Below, in pieces: positions 42,757 through 51,379 of a stretch of DNA of 64,000 bases (position 1 is the first letter of the stretch; each line of letters starts with the position of its first letter). Origin of the DNA: Bacillus sp. FJAT-45350 (GTDB taxonomy: Bacteria > Bacillota > Bacilli > Bacillales > NISU01). The position numbers and the translations under genes were made by a program. A model generated the notes under the pieces. The model worked only from the letters and a program-made list of their open reading frames with translations. It did no database searches and was not told where the DNA came from. The stretch lies in assembly GCF_002335805.1 (NCBI RefSeq), contig NZ_NISU01000001.1, positions 814,079-878,078 on the forward strand. The letters run 5' to 3'.

Positions 42757-44418
42757 GTGGGGACGTTTTCTGTAGTAATTGGGGGAATTGGTTTATTTTT
42801 GTTAGGAATGACATTAATGACCGATGGATTGAAGGCTCTCGCAGGTGATGCGTTAAAAAGATTATTGAGTAAATTTACTGGTGGAACGTTCTCGGCAATT
42901 TTTTCTGGAGCTTCGATAACTGCATTAATTCAATCATCGAGTGCAACTACCTTTATGACGATTGGGTTTGTTAGTGCAGGGTTGCTCACATTCACTCAAT
43001 CTATTGGGGTCATTTTAGGAGCAAATCTAGGGAGTACAAGTACAGGTTGGATTGTTTCGATGATAGGCTTTAAGGTTAATATGGGTGTCATTGCTCTTCC
43101 ACTTATCGGGATAGGTGTATTTTTAAAGTTATTTTCAAAGGGGAAATTTGCTCCACATGGAATGGCACTTGCCGGTTTCGGTTTACTATTTTTAGGGATT
43201 GATGTATTGCAACAGGGGATGGCTGATGTTGGTGATATGTTCAATCTCGCGGCGATTTCAGGAGATTCGTTTTTAAATAAAATCATATTAATTTTTATTG
43301 GGATTGCTATGACCGTCGTAATGCAATCTTCTAGTGCAGCAGTTGTTACGACATTAACAGCTCTTTATACAGGAGCAATTACATTTGACCAAGCGGCAGT
43401 TCTAGTAATTGGACAAAATGTCGGGACAACAGTAAAAGCGGCGATTGCTTCTATAGGAAGCTCAGTACCTGCTAAGCGAACAGCAGTAGCTCATATATTA
43501 TTTAATTTGCTTACTGGTTTAGTAGCATTTATTGCACTACCGTTACTCGTGATGTTAGTGTTCCGTATCAGTGATTGGATGAGTATTACGGATTTATCTG
43601 TGTCTTTAGCGATTTTCCATACTGTCTTCAATGTGATCGGTATTTTATTGATTGTCCCTTTTATTGGCTTATTCTCAAAAATGGTCATGAAGATAATACC
43701 AGATAAAGGAGATTCATTAACTAAGCATTTGGACCCGAGTGTTGCTACTGTTACACCAGTCGCTATTGAAGCATCTCGTCGAACATTGAAAAAGGTAACG
43801 AATGTTGTTGTGTCAGCGATGATAGATTTACTAAAAGAAAAAAAGATGACAGCTACAGTTCAAAAGAAATTAGATTCTGCTGAAGCGGCTTTAGTAGAAA
43901 CTAGACAATTCCTAAGTACAATCACTACTGATTTTGCATCTAGCACATCAAGACAGGATTATAAAAACCACGTTGCGGCAATCCATGCTATCGATCACCT
44001 AGATAGACTAATTAAGGCAACAAAAGAAACGGATTTCCTTGTTTCATTAGAGACGGACGAGAATTTAACGGGAATTAGTTCGAGAATGAAAGTGGTTTTA
44101 GCAGATGTAACGATGAAGCTGAAGGACATAGATATTGAAGAGCTTGTGCAAATTGTGGAAGAAAACTCAGCATCAATAGCTGAAGCTAGAAAGAAAGACC
44201 GTAAGAGATTATTGAAAAAGCCGGCAAAGAATCAAGTCGATGTTGATACAGCGATACAAAAAGTTCATACATTACATTGGATTGACCGTTTAGCTTATCA
44301 TTTGTGGCGAGCAATCTTTCACTTACAACCATATGATGAAAAGGCAGAGTCAGATGTAGAAACAATTATACAAGACGAGACTAATCAAGAAAAAGCTAAG
44401 CAAACTGATTCATATTAA
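42757..44418 (+). CDS. Na/Pi-cotransporter II family protein with PhoU-like C-terminus
   Basis: The 553-residue protein has eight to nine membrane helices in residues 1-310 with the inverted NptA repeats. Q-S-S-S-A-T-T near residue 54 and Q-S-S-S-A-A near residue 190 are the substrate-binding Q-S-S motifs, and G-A-N-L-G-S-T-S and G-Q-N-V-G-T-T-V the paired glycine segments. The last 200 residues are helical and PhoU-like. It imports phosphate with sodium, by family. The start is GTG 42757 with AGGTGG upstream. Confidence 0.92.
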   Translation: MGTFSVVIGGIGLFLLGMTLMTDGLKALAGDALKRLLSKFTGGTFSAIFSGASITALIQSSSATTFMTIGFVSAGLLTFTQSIGVILGANLGSTSTGWIVSMIGFKVNMGVIALPLIGIGVFLKLFSKGKFAPHGMALAGFGLLFLGIDVLQQGMADVGDMFNLAAISGDSFLNKIILIFIGIAMTVVMQSSSAAVVTTLTALYTGAITFDQAAVLVIGQNVGTTVKAAIASIGSSVPAKRTAVAHILFNLLTGLVAFIALPLLVMLVFRISDWMSITDLSVSLAIFHTVFNVIGILLIVPFIGLFSKMVMKIIPDKGDSLTKHLDPSVATVTPVAIEASRRTLKKVTNVVVSAMIDLLKEKKMTATVQKKLDSAEAALVETRQFLSTITTDFASSTSRQDYKNHVAAIHAIDHLDRLIKATKETDFLVSLETDENLTGISSRMKVVLADVTMKLKDIDIEELVQIVEENSASIAEARKKDRKRLLKKPAKNQVDVDTAIQKVHTLHWIDRLAYHLWRAIFHLQPYDEKAESDVETIIQDETNQEKAKQTDSY

Positions 44419-44711
44419 TGAGAGGTTCAGGCGGTAAGAGTCATATGTCGTTTGACTTGGTCCGCACAGACCCTTCTTACAGATGCACAAAAAAATAAGA
44501 ATTTGAGATTTTTACATTTTTTTTGATTTTCTAGTTATAGCCAGAGAAGTTTGTCCGTTCAAGACTGGTGTGACAACATTCAGTAAAAGAATTAATTTAC
44601 GATGATTTTATAGAATTGGCTCTAAAACGAAGCGGAATTGCCTATGGAGCATGATCGAACCTCTAATCTATGTTAGTATAGACCCTAGCATATTTGAAAG
44701 GGGTTTTTCTT
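44419..44711. other. 293-nt intergenic region with paired sequence elements
   Basis: GAGGTTC near 44422 is complementary to GAACCTC near 44657. GTAAGA (44436 region) can pair with TCTTAC (44475 region) just inside. I see no open frame, no T-run terminator and no known riboswitch consensus. A structured transcript is possible but not shown. Confidence 0.35.
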
Positions 44712-45461
44712 TTGTTTAAAAAAGTAATAATGACAATAACAGCTTCTGCTTTAGTAGTAGGCCTAGCAGCATGTGGTGGGGATGAGCAAGGTTCTGAGGC
44801 TACTGAAGGAACAGAGCTTGAAACTGAGGAAGTTGTAGAGGTTAGTGGAGAAGCAAATACAGACGCATTACCTGAGGTTATTGCGACTGTAAATGGTGAA
44901 GAGATTATGAAAACTAATTTCGAACAGCAACTAGAAGCGACAAAAATGCAGTATCAGATGCAAGGGTATGATTTTGAAGAAGCTGAAGACGGTGCTGAAA
45001 TGCTAGGGATGATTCAACAACAAGTAGTAGATAACCTAATTACACAAACAGTATTACTACAAATGGTTAATGATAAAGGCTTTGAAGCAGAAGAGTCCGA
45101 AGTAGATGCTGAGCTAGAGCAAATTATGGCACAAGCTCAAATTGGGACGAAAGAAGAGTTAGAAATGGCACTTGAGCAAGACCAATTAACATTAGCAGAA
45201 TTCCGTGAGCAATTAGCAGCACAAGTAAAGGTTGATAAATACTTTGCTACAATCTCGAGCGAAATTACTGTAACAGAAGAAGAAATTGAAGAAAATTATA
45301 ATGCGATGAAAGAAATGTACGAAGGTGAAGAAGAAGTTCCAGAATTTGATGAATTACGTGCACAAATAGAAGATTCGTTAATTAACGAAAGAGCAAACCA
45401 AGAAATCTCACAGCTTCTTGAAGAAATTAAAGCTGAAAGTGATATCGAAATTTTAATTTAA
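44712..45461 (+). CDS. SurA N-terminal domain lipoprotein (PrsA-like chaperone without PPIase domain)
   Basis: From TTG 44712, behind GAAAGGGG, the product has 249 residues. The signal peptide ends in the lipobox L-A-A-C-G-G near residue 21. An acidic linker (22-50) follows. Then comes a helical SurA-like domain starting P-E-V-I-A-T-V-N-G-E-E-I, the standard entry to SurA/PrsA chaperone domains. No parvulin domain follows; the helical part runs to the end. It should be lipid-anchored outside the membrane and may assist folding of secreted proteins. A terminator follows. Confidence 0.85.
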   Translation: MFKKVIMTITASALVVGLAACGGDEQGSEATEGTELETEEVVEVSGEANTDALPEVIATVNGEEIMKTNFEQQLEATKMQYQMQGYDFEEAEDGAEMLGMIQQQVVDNLITQTVLLQMVNDKGFEAEESEVDAELEQIMAQAQIGTKEELEMALEQDQLTLAEFREQLAAQVKVDKYFATISSEITVTEEEIEENYNAMKEMYEGEEEVPEFDELRAQIEDSLINERANQEISQLLEEIKAESDIEILI

Positions 45462-45470
45462 GCTAACATG

Positions 45471-45506
45471 AGGTAGTGCTAAAGATATAGCCTACCTCTT
45501 TTTTTA
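45471..45506 (+). terminator. Terminator of the SurA-like lipoprotein gene
   Basis: GAGGTAG (45471-45477) pairs with CTACCTC (45493-45499), with an inner GCTA/TAGC helix, followed by seven T. Confidence 0.9.
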
Positions 45507-45750
45507 GGTATAAAGTGATAATTTTATACTTTAAATGGTTATATAAGTAATATAATGGATAAAGGATGAAATAAAAAGTATCATAAAGAAGATTTTAGTT
45601 GTAGGTAGTGGACTAAATCATTAAACTAATAGGTAACAAGTAGTATCTATACAGATTGCATTTAATTTACATATAAATAGAAATGTAATTAGGATTAGTA
45701 ATTTGAAAGGTAGTTACACTATTAGTTACTTGATGAATGGGGGAGCAACG

Positions 45751-46665
45751 ATGTACGAAGATGATAAGTCAAAAATTCTACTAGAGAGTGGAACAAATGA
45801 ATTAGAAATAGTCATGTTTAAAGTAGGGAGTGGCACGTTTGGTATTAATGTATTAAAGGTGAGGGAGATTATAAATCCATTGCCAATAACGGAAACTCCA
45901 AATGGACATCCTCATGTAGAAGGTGTAATCCGCTTAAGACAGGAAGTTATTCCAGTCGTTGATTTAGCGAAAGTGTTAAACTTTCCTCCATCAGAAATTC
46001 AAGGTCAAGATAAATTTATTATTTCGGAGTTAAATAAAATAAAAGTTGCTTTCCATGTTCATAGTGTTTCGAGAATTCACCGCATTTCATGGGAACAAAT
46101 TGAAAAGCCTAGTGAATTATCTTCTGGTGAGCAAGCTCAAACGATCGGTATTGTTAAAATGGAAGACGAAATGTCTCTATTATTAGACTTCGAAAAAATT
46201 GTTGTTGATATTAGTCCTGAGTCTGGAGTGAATGTTGAGAGTCTTAAAGTATTAGGACCACGCGAACGTTCGACAAAGAATATTATTGCGGCTGAGGATT
46301 CTGCTATTTTAAGAAAACTGTTAAATGACACACTTACTGAAGCAGGTTTTGATAATGTGCGTTTCTTTGAGAATGGAAAAGAAGCATGGGATTATTTAGA
46401 TACTATCGGCAATGATAGTAGCAAAGAAGCAACAAAAGAAGTAAATTTAATTATTACAGACTTAGAAATGCCAAAGATGGATGGACATCATTTAACTAGA
46501 AAAATTAAAGACCACCCGAAATTAACAAATATTCCAGTTGTCATTTTCTCTTCATTAATTACTGATGATTTATACCATAAAGGTGAGCGAGTTGGAGCTA
46601 GTGCACAAATAAGTAAGCCAGAAATTGTACAACTTGTCCAAGTAATAGATGATTTAGCTCTATAA
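45751..46665 (+). CDS. cheV: Chemotaxis coupling protein CheV
   Basis: From ATG 45751, with GGGGGAG ahead of it, the product has 304 residues, the CheV size. A CheW domain (about 15-155) includes F-G-I-N-V-L-K-V-R-E-I, G-V-I-R-L-R and V-I-P-V-V-D-L. A receiver domain (about 175-304) includes the acidic A-A-E-D near its start, phospho-acceptor I-I-T-D-L-E-M-P-K-M-D-G, and the conserved K in Q-I-S-K-P-E. CheV couples receptors to CheA and adapts by its phosphorylation. This suggests the organism is motile. Confidence 0.95.
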   Translation: MYEDDKSKILLESGTNELEIVMFKVGSGTFGINVLKVREIINPLPITETPNGHPHVEGVIRLRQEVIPVVDLAKVLNFPPSEIQGQDKFIISELNKIKVAFHVHSVSRIHRISWEQIEKPSELSSGEQAQTIGIVKMEDEMSLLLDFEKIVVDISPESGVNVESLKVLGPRERSTKNIIAAEDSAILRKLLNDTLTEAGFDNVRFFENGKEAWDYLDTIGNDSSKEATKEVNLIITDLEMPKMDGHHLTRKIKDHPKLTNIPVVIFSSLITDDLYHKGERVGASAQISKPEIVQLVQVIDDLAL

Positions 46666-46671
46666 GACAGT

Positions 46672-46710
46672 AAAGAAGGGTACCATTGCGATGGTATGCT
46701 TCTTTTTTTT
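46672..46710 (+). terminator. cheV terminator
   Basis: AAAGAAGGGTACCAT (46672-46686) pairs with ATGGTATGCTTCTTT (46691-46705, with a mispaired centre), followed by a T-run. Confidence 0.85.
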
Positions 46711-46800
46711 AGAATAGACGAACTACAATAAATGTACAATGTACCACAATATATCTCAATGCATAGACTTCAGTATCACTAGGCATTGGAGGAGATTGTT

Positions 46801-46998
46801 ATGGCAAAAAAAGTAGTTCGTGCACCTATCGTAGAAAACAGAAACCGTTTTAATATGAAACATGTAACGTCTGACACTTGTAGTAAGTGTTCAACACAGT
46901 GCAGTAGAGGAATTGCTTACATTGAAAAAATGAGTAAACCCGGTGCTGTCGGTTATGGTGTCCCATGTATACTGACAAAAGGGAAGGCATATAAATAA
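46801..46998 (+). CDS. Small cysteine-containing basic protein, 65 aa
   Basis: ATG 46801 is preceded by GGAGGAG. The product starts MAKKVVRAPIVENRNRFNMK and has C-S-K-C-S-T-Q-C near residue 26 and V-P-C near residue 56. This could bind zinc. It is basic and soluble. The family is not recognised with confidence. It ends at its own terminator, just before the lysine catabolic cluster. Confidence 0.7.
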   Translation: MAKKVVRAPIVENRNRFNMKHVTSDTCSKCSTQCSRGIAYIEKMSKPGAVGYGVPCILTKGKAYK

Positions 46999-47006
46999 TA
47001 TAAGAG

Positions 47007-47042
47007 AATTACAAAAGGGGCTCAGAAGCCCTTTTGTAATTT
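47007..47042. terminator. Terminator ahead of the yodT operon
   Basis: AATTACAAAAGGG (47007-47019) pairs perfectly with CCCTTTTGTAATT (ending near 47042). Only 30 nt remain before yodT, which limits where its promoter can lie. Confidence 0.8.
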
Positions 47043-47071
47043 ATGAACATTTCCTTTGAGGAGGAAACGAG

Positions 47072-48391
47072 ATGAAACGAGATCATCTAATTAAGCCTTT
47101 TCTCAATGAGGATTACCCTGTCATTGATTATGGCAATGGTGTTTTCCTATATGATAAAGAAGGAAAAGAATATTTGGACGGTTCGTCAGGTGCTGTAACT
47201 GCAAATATTGGTCACAATGTAACAGAGATTAGAGATGTCATGCACGAACAGGCAAAAAAGATTTCCTTTGTATATCGTTCTCAGTTTACGAGTGAGCCAG
47301 CAGAGGAATTAGCAAAAAAGATAAGTGAACTAACACCTAGTAATCAATTGAATTGGTCTTTTTTTGTCAATAGTGGTTCTGAAGCTACTGAAACCGCGAT
47401 AAAAATTGCAGTTCAATATTGGCAAGAAAAAGGCAAACCTCAGAAATACAAAGTGTTATCTCGATGGATGAGTTATCATGGTATTACACTTGGGGCATTA
47501 TCTATTTCAGGACATCTAGCACGAAGAGAACGCTTCAACCCATTACTTGACCCACTTCCGATTTTATCCCCACCTTATTGTTATCGTTGTTCATACGATA
47601 AAACATTTCCAGACTGCCAATTATTTTGTGCGAATCAATTAGAAACAGCTATTTTAGAACATGGACCAAATACGGTCGCTGCTTTTATTGCCGAGCCTAT
47701 TATAGGTGCTGCAGGAGCTGCTATCGTACCACCTGAAGGCTATTATGAAAAAATTAAAGAGATCTGTGATCGCTATAGCATCTTATTTATTGCTGATGAG
47801 GTAATGACAGGATTTGGTCGAACTGGTCAAATGTTTGGAATTGAACATTGGGATGTATCACCAGATATGCTAGTCGTCGGTAAAGGGCTCAGTGGAGGGT
47901 ATACACCGATTGCAGCGACGATTGTCAGTGACGCTCTTATAGAACCAATCAAACAAGGATCAGGTCTTATTATGAGTGGACATACATTTAGCGCAAATCC
48001 ACAATCCTGTGCGACAGCTTTAGCTGTAATTGACTATCTACAAAAGCATCAAATCGTTCAAGGAGTTTTAGGTAAAGGTAACTATTTGCTAGGAAAGTTA
48101 AAAGAGGTAGAAAAGCGTTTTTCATTTATATGTGATACTCGTGGAAAAGGACTTTTACTAGGTATTGAGTTTGAAACTGAGAAGCATGATCCGTCCTTTA
48201 CTAAAAAAATGATAGAAAAAACAATGGTAGAAGGTTTACTCGTTTATCCAGCAAGTGCTGGTAAACTTGGTCTTAATGGTCATGCAATCATTATTGCTCC
48301 TCCACTTACGATTACATTAGAAGAAATTGATGAACTGGTCAATCGTTTTACAAATGCATGTTTGAAGCTAGAAGGAGAGATTACTAGTTAG
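47072..48391 (+). CDS. yodT: Class III aminotransferase YodT
   Basis: The 439-residue PLP enzyme shows N-S-G-S-E-A-T-E-T-A near residue 100, S-Y-H-G-I-T-L-G-A near residue 135, I-A-D-E-V-M-T-G-F-G-R-T-G near residue 240, and the PLP lysine in V-V-G-K-G-L-S-G-G near residue 270. The order yodT, yodS, yodR, yodQ matches B. subtilis exactly. In the proposed beta-lysine route it would remove the 3-amino group from N6-acetyl-beta-lysine, but this is inference. GAGGAGGAAACGAG precedes the ATG. Confidence 0.87.
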   Translation: MKRDHLIKPFLNEDYPVIDYGNGVFLYDKEGKEYLDGSSGAVTANIGHNVTEIRDVMHEQAKKISFVYRSQFTSEPAEELAKKISELTPSNQLNWSFFVNSGSEATETAIKIAVQYWQEKGKPQKYKVLSRWMSYHGITLGALSISGHLARRERFNPLLDPLPILSPPYCYRCSYDKTFPDCQLFCANQLETAILEHGPNTVAAFIAEPIIGAAGAAIVPPEGYYEKIKEICDRYSILFIADEVMTGFGRTGQMFGIEHWDVSPDMLVVGKGLSGGYTPIAATIVSDALIEPIKQGSGLIMSGHTFSANPQSCATALAVIDYLQKHQIVQGVLGKGNYLLGKLKEVEKRFSFICDTRGKGLLLGIEFETEKHDPSFTKKMIEKTMVEGLLVYPASAGKLGLNGHAIIIAPPLTITLEEIDELVNRFTNACLKLEGEITS

Positions 48392-48442
48392 AGGTTAACA
48401 TATTTCTATATAATGAAAACTTTTAAAAAAGGGGATGAGGGA

Positions 48443-49129
48443 ATGATATCCAAACTTGTCTCTATTGATAAAGCTTTAGATGCTATTTATGATGGATGTT
48501 CGTTGATGTACGGTGGATTTGGTGGTATAGGGAATCCACCTACTTTAATAAAGGGAATTCTAGAACGAAATATTTCTAATTTAACGTTAATTGGTAATGA
48601 TGCTGGGTTTCCTGATATTGGGATAGGGCCAGTTATTGTGGAGAAAAGAGGGAAAAAGCTTATTACATCCCATATTGGATCTAATCCTATTGCAGGAAAG
48701 TTAATGAATGCCGGAGAGCTTGAAGTAGAATTTTCTCCTCAAGGTACATTAGTCGAAAGAATTCGTGCGGGAGGAATTGGCCTTGGTGGCGTGTTTGTTG
48801 ATATTGGAGAAGGAACAATCGTTGAAAAGGATAAAGAGAAAATTGAGCTGAACGGTAAAACATACTTTGTTGAACCTGCGTTAACTGCGAATGTCTCGAT
48901 TGTATATGCAAAAAAAGCAGATCCATTTGGAAATCTTGTTTACGATAAAAGTGCTCGAAATACAAATCCAATAGTTGCTATGGCTGGTGATATTACAATT
49001 GCTGAAGTAGATGAGTTTGTAGAGTTAGGGGAATTAAATCCAGAGGAAATTGTAACGCCAGGTATTTTCGTAGATATGATCGTCATCTCTAAAGGGGTGA
49101 ACTGGAAATGGGTATGGGAGAAAATGTGA
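48443..49129 (+). CDS. yodS: CoA-transferase subunit A (YodS)
   Basis: From ATG 48443, behind GGGGATGAGGG, the product has 228 residues. The SCOT-type alpha subunit pattern is seen in M-Y-G-G-F-G-G-I-G-N-P-P near residue 25, H-I-G-S-N-P near residue 78 and F-S-P-Q-G-T-L-V-E-R-I-R-A-G-G-I-G near residue 98. It should form a heterodimer with the next gene product, whose start it overlaps by 22 nt. It would move CoA to a 3-oxoacid derived from lysine, an inference from context. Confidence 0.9.
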   Translation: MISKLVSIDKALDAIYDGCSLMYGGFGGIGNPPTLIKGILERNISNLTLIGNDAGFPDIGIGPVIVEKRGKKLITSHIGSNPIAGKLMNAGELEVEFSPQGTLVERIRAGGIGLGGVFVDIGEGTIVEKDKEKIELNGKTYFVEPALTANVSIVYAKKADPFGNLVYDKSARNTNPIVAMAGDITIAEVDEFVELGELNPEEIVTPGIFVDMIVISKGVNWKWVWEKM

Positions 49130-49767
49130 GAGAGCGAATAGCGAAACGAGCGGCAGAGGAGCTTGAAGATGGAATGGTTGTCAATCTAGGAATAGGCATT
49201 CCTACATTAGTCGCTGAATGCGTTGGTAAAAAGAATATCTTTTTCCATGCTGAAAACGGGATATTAGGTACGAGTGTAAGACCGAACAAAGGGGAGGAAG
49301 ACCCTAATCTTTGTAATGCTGGAGGTTATCCAATCAGTCTAGTAAAGGGAGCTTCCTATTTTGATAGTGGGATTGCCTTTGGGATGATTCGCCGCGGTTA
49401 TTTAGATATGACAATTTTAGGAGGGTTAGAAGTTAGTGTAAGTGGTGATTTGGCGAATTGGATTGTACCAAATAAACGAGTACCTGGTATGGGTGGAGCG
49501 ATGGAGCTTGCCTCCAAATCAAAAAAAGTTGTTGTTCTAATGAACCACTTAAATCGAGACGGAAACTCTAAAATTGTTGAAGCTTGTACATTCCCATTAA
49601 CTGCAAAGAAATGTGTCGATCTCATTATCACAGACATGGGTGTATTTAAAGTGACAGAAAAAGGTCTTCGATTATGTGAAGTGATGGCGCCGTATACAGT
49701 TGAAGAAGTGATTAAGTTAACAAATGCCCCACTTCATTTAGCAGACGAAGTGAGGACGATTCAATAA
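49108..49767 (+). CDS. yodR: CoA-transferase subunit B (YodR)
   Basis: A 219-residue beta subunit of the SCOT family. The catalytic glutamate is Glu49 in F-H-A-E-N-G. G-I-G-I-P-T-L-V-A near residue 28 and G-L-E-V-S-V-S-G-D-L-A-N-W and P-G-M-G-G-A-M-E further on are typical. AAAGGGGTG lies within the end of yodS and drives the overlapping start. Together with YodS it probably activates the keto acid formed by YodT. Confidence 0.92.
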   Translation: MGMGENVRERIAKRAAEELEDGMVVNLGIGIPTLVAECVGKKNIFFHAENGILGTSVRPNKGEEDPNLCNAGGYPISLVKGASYFDSGIAFGMIRRGYLDMTILGGLEVSVSGDLANWIVPNKRVPGMGGAMELASKSKKVVVLMNHLNRDGNSKIVEACTFPLTAKKCVDLIITDMGVFKVTEKGLRLCEVMAPYTVEEVIKLTNAPLHLADEVRTIQ

Positions 49768-49789
49768 GAATTAATAAATTGAAAGTGGA

Positions 49790-49910
49790 TGAAAGATTAC
49801 TCGATGAAGGCAATAGCTCCGCGCACTACACGTTAAAACAACAAGAAAACCACTTGTTATTAAACTCATATTACAGTAGCGGCTCCGGACATTGCTTCTA
49901 AGAATGACCG
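49790..49910. repeat. Dispersed intergenic repeat, copy 4
   Basis: It contains GAAGGCAATAGCTCCGCGCA and GCGGCTCCGGACATTGCTTC, the diverged 'GGCT(T/C)CG..CATT' blocks of the family, between yodR and yodQ. A short GACCGACGGTGTCGG hairpin-like end follows. Confidence 0.5.
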
Positions 49911-49952
49911 ACGGTGTCGGTTTTCTTATCGAATGAGGGAGAGGCGATTGGA

Positions 49953-51236
49953 ATGAACAATTACCAAAACCAAATTCATAATTGGATAATGAAGAATCGA
50001 GATCAAGGAACTAAGTTACTACAGCAATTAGTTCAAGTAGATAGTACGCAAGGGAATGAGTGGCAGGCACAACAAATTGTCGTTGAAAAACTTAATGAAT
50101 TAGGTTTAGTCATTGATATTTGGGACCCAAATTGGGAGGAGCTAAAAGCACATAATTATTTTTATTCTCCACGTAAACAATTTCATGGAAGCCCTAATGT
50201 TGTCGCAATTCTACAAGGGAAAGACGAAGGTCGCTCAATCATATTAAATGGCCATATTGATGTCGTACCCGAGGGAGATGTAAGTCAATGGGACGATAAC
50301 CCCTTTAGTGGAACGATTAAAGATGGAAAGCTATACGGGCGTGGGGCTACTGATATGAAAGGTGGTAATGTTTCACTATTAGTAGCTATCTCCGCATTAA
50401 AAGAACTGAAAATTCCTTTGAAAGGTGATGTTATTTTTCAAAGTGTGATCGAAGAGGAAAGTGGTGGTTCTGGGACGTTAGCTGCCATTTTAAAAGGCTA
50501 TAAAGCAGATGCGGCTCTAATCCCTGAACCGACAAACATGAAGATCTTCCCTCGTCAACAAGGATCGATGTGGTTTAAGCTCGGGATTAAAGGGAAAGGT
50601 GCACACGGTGGAACACGGTATGAAGGTGTAAGTGCAATTGAAAAGAGCATGGCAGTGATTGAACACGTTAGGGAACTTGAAATTAAAAGAAACGCACGAA
50701 TAAAGGACCCTTTATTCGACAATTGCCCAATACCGATTCCAATAAATATTGGCAAAATAGAAGGTGGGAAGTGGCCTTCTTCTGTTGCAGATTTTGTAAC
50801 GTTAGAAGGAAGAATTGGGGTTGCTCCTGATGAAGATATGGAGAATGCGAAACAAGAGTTAGCAGAATGGCTACAATCATTAGAAAAGAAAGACCAATGG
50901 TTTAAAGAAAATCCTGTTGAGCTTGAATGGTTCGGTGCACGGTGGGTTCCTGGGATGGTAGATGAGGATCACCCGCTCGTAAAAATAGTAGAGAATCAAC
51001 ATAAAAATGTTGTAAAAAAAGATGCGATTATTGAAGCCTCACCATGGGGAACAGATGGTGGGATGCTTGAAAAGGTAGGCAAGGTTCCAACGATTATTTA
51101 CGGTCCAGGCGTTACTGAAGTAGCGCATCATACGAATGAATACATTGAACTTGATAAAATTTTTGAAGTAGCTGAAGTAATTGCTTTGACGTTAATTGAT
51201 TGGTGTGGCGTCCTAGATGATGATGAGGAGGGGTAA
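49953..51236 (+). CDS. yodQ: M20-family deacylase YodQ
   Basis: From ATG 49953, behind GGGAGAGG, the product has 427 residues. The M20 metallopeptidase metal sites are visible: N-G-H-I-D-V-V-P near residue 105, G-R-G-A-T-D-M-K-G-G near residue 133, E-E-E-S-G-G-S-G near residue 170, and the late Y-G-P-G-V-T-E-V-A-H-H-T-N-E. It resembles acetylornithine deacetylase. In this cluster it may remove the acetyl group from 4-acetamidobutyrate, but that is inference. It sits in the same position as in B. subtilis. Confidence 0.88.
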   Translation: MNNYQNQIHNWIMKNRDQGTKLLQQLVQVDSTQGNEWQAQQIVVEKLNELGLVIDIWDPNWEELKAHNYFYSPRKQFHGSPNVVAILQGKDEGRSIILNGHIDVVPEGDVSQWDDNPFSGTIKDGKLYGRGATDMKGGNVSLLVAISALKELKIPLKGDVIFQSVIEEESGGSGTLAAILKGYKADAALIPEPTNMKIFPRQQGSMWFKLGIKGKGAHGGTRYEGVSAIEKSMAVIEHVRELEIKRNARIKDPLFDNCPIPIPINIGKIEGGKWPSSVADFVTLEGRIGVAPDEDMENAKQELAEWLQSLEKKDQWFKENPVELEWFGARWVPGMVDEDHPLVKIVENQHKNVVKKDAIIEASPWGTDGGMLEKVGKVPTIIYGPGVTEVAHHTNEYIELDKIFEVAEVIALTLIDWCGVLDDDEEG

Positions 51237-51239
51237 TGG

Positions 51240-51361
51240 ATGCACACGTTGTGCGCTTGCTATGAGAAAATCACTCATAGCGCTTTTAAAAAGAGGCAAC
51301 GGCTTCGCACATTACTGAAAGTCCGCTAAAAAAGTGAAAATCATACTTTTCAGCGACCTCA
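51240..51361. repeat. Dispersed intergenic repeat, copy 5
   Basis: GCGCTTGCTATGAGAAAATC, then ACTCATAGCGC forming a hairpin with it, then AAAAAGAGGCAACGGCTTCG and CACATTACTG. It is the clearest match to copy 2 at 25.6 kb. Confidence 0.65.
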
Positions 51362-51379
51362 ATGATGAGGAGGAGAGAC

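Noticed and set aside
44419..44711. 6S RNA or riboswitch gene in the gap before the SurA-like lipoprotein
   Set aside because: The paired elements are short and far apart, no terminator follows, and no known consensus was recognised.
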